Assembly (NCBI RefSeq): GCF_900106535.1 | Contig: NZ_FNOH01000009.1 | Span: 186,001 to 250,000, forward strand | Direction of reading: 5' to 3' | DNA: 64,000 nucleotides | From: Myxococcus xanthus | GTDB lineage: Bacteria > Myxococcota > Myxococcia > Myxococcales > Myxococcaceae | Part shown: positions 63,505 through 64,000 of the stretch, piece by piece | Numbering within the stretch: position 1 is the first letter of the stretch | Layout of the letters: every line of letters starts with the position of its first letter | The notes under the pieces: generated by a model | Databases searched by the model: none | What the model was told of the DNA's origin: nothing | What the model saw: the letters and a program-made list of their open reading frames with translations, nothing else | Made by a program: the position numbers and the translations under genes

Positions 63505-63520
63505 TGGCACGAACCTTGGA
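63505..63520 (+). promoter_or_regulatory. Sigma-54 (-24/-12) promoter of mrpC
   Basis: TGGCAC-GAACC-TTGGA at 63505-63520 matches the -24/-12 consensus (TGGCAC-N5-TTGCA) with one change in the -12 box. It predicts a start of transcription near 63530 and a leader of about 60 nt before the mrpC ATG. Confidence 0.8.
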
Positions 63521-63591
63521 GAAGGAAAGTCCCGTTCGCCGCTGAAGCAGACGGCCCGGCTTCCCTACGCTTCCTTCCCAGGAGTTATGCC

Positions 63592-64000
63592 ATGCACGGT
63601 TTCAACCGCCCCCTCGGCCCCATCGGTTCCAACGTCGTGGCGCCGCTGCAGACGACCAGCTCCGGGATGATGGTCACCGCCAACAAGCTGGTGCCCGGCC
63701 AGGAGGCCATCGACTTCAAGGGCTACTTCAAGGTCGAGTCCTTCCCGCACAACTCGACCATCTACCGCCCCGGTGACAACACCGACCGCGTCTACCTGCT
63801 GAAGTCCGGCCGCGTGCGCCTGATGCGCATCGGCAAGAACAGCACCCGCTCCGTGGTGTCCATCCTCCGCCCGGGCGACCTCTTCGGCGAGCTGTTCCGC
63901 CCCGAGGGCACGCCGATTGAAGAGATGGCCATCGCCGCCGGTGAGGCCGAGGTCTGGAGCATCGAGGGCCGCGACTTCCGCGCCCAGTTGGAGGCCCGTC
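63592..64000 (+). CDS. mrpC: CRP/FNR-family developmental regulator MrpC (partial)
   Basis: 136 residues are visible before the window ends. MHGFNRPLGPIGSNVVAPLQ precedes a cyclic-nucleotide-binding fold (GDNTDRVYLLKSGRVRLMRI, then VVSILRPGDLFGELFRPEG). AGGAG lies at 63580-63584, 7 nt before the ATG. Met26 (63667) marks the N-terminus of the shorter MrpC2 form known in M. xanthus. MrpC is a key regulator of fruiting body formation that controls fruA. The DNA-binding domain lies beyond the edge. Confidence 0.93.
   Translation, partial: MHGFNRPLGPIGSNVVAPLQTTSSGMMVTANKLVPGQEAIDFKGYFKVESFPHNSTIYRPGDNTDRVYLLKSGRVRLMRIGKNSTRSVVSILRPGDLFGELFRPEGTPIEEMAIAAGEAEVWSIEGRDFRAQLEAR

Overview
The window is high-GC chromosomal DNA from a myxobacterium of the genus Myxococcus. 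The strongest marker is the right end, where a soluble histidine kinase, an NtrC-type activator and a CRP-family regulator match the developmental locus mrpA-mrpB-mrpC. The regulator starts MHGFNRPLGP and has an internal Met26. A MYXO-CTERM sorting tail, Ser/Thr kinases with an HRDVSPEN loop and a TIGR02999-type ECF sigma factor agree. I cannot fix the species from sequence alone. No tRNA, rRNA, CRISPR array, insertion sequence or prophage was seen.

Layout. 1-4.4 kb (minus strand): a tight type VI secretion accessory operon (TIGR02270 protein, DUF2169 protein, ketoacyl-synthase-like protein without catalytic residues, DUF4150 PAAR-like effector cut by the window edge), preceded by what looks like eroded sequence. 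4.9-7.1 kb: a protease-dead site-2-protease-like membrane protein, a LysE exporter and an aquaporin. 7.5-9.5 kb: a salvage operon tdk-upp-hpt. 9.6-14.7 kb: spoVG, prs, rplY, pth and the ribosomal operon rpsF-rpsR-rplI. 14.8-17.9 kb: acyltransferase plus a LytS/LytR-type two-component pair. 17.9-21.6 kb: dnaB, convergent with a thiE-amidotransferase-thiD operon. 21.6-26.4 kb: a three-gene overlapping operon with a DUF1844 protein, an unknown gene and clpB. 26.4-38.1 kb: metabolic, envelope and regulatory genes.

38.2-46.6 kb is a complete arginine cluster. ArgR is divergent from argF'-argB-argE-argH-argG-orf-argC. The carbamoyltransferase is of the N-acyl-ornithine type, so citrulline is probably made as an N-acylated intermediate and deacylated by ArgE. 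A P-loop protein of unknown function sits between argG and argC. 46.5-57.8 kb: membrane and stress genes, truA, a Ser/Thr kinase with a ribbon-helix-helix-like tail, an rRNA-methyltransferase-like protein, a degenerate SsnA-like amidohydrolase, a histidine-rich membrane protein, a TipA-like MerR regulator and a solitary Flp pilin. 57.9-64 kb: a giant transporter/spermidine-synthase fusion divergent from mrpAB, then mrpC with a readable sigma-54 promoter and a textbook GTGTC-N8-GACAC site.

Most promising for new biology: the P-loop gene inside the arginine operon; the T6SS module with its dead thiolase-fold protein and unassigned effector tail; the kinase-RHH fusion; the three catalytically degenerate enzymes (S2P-like, ketoacyl-synthase-like, SsnA-like); the histidine-rich membrane protein; and the paired repeats upstream of mrpC.
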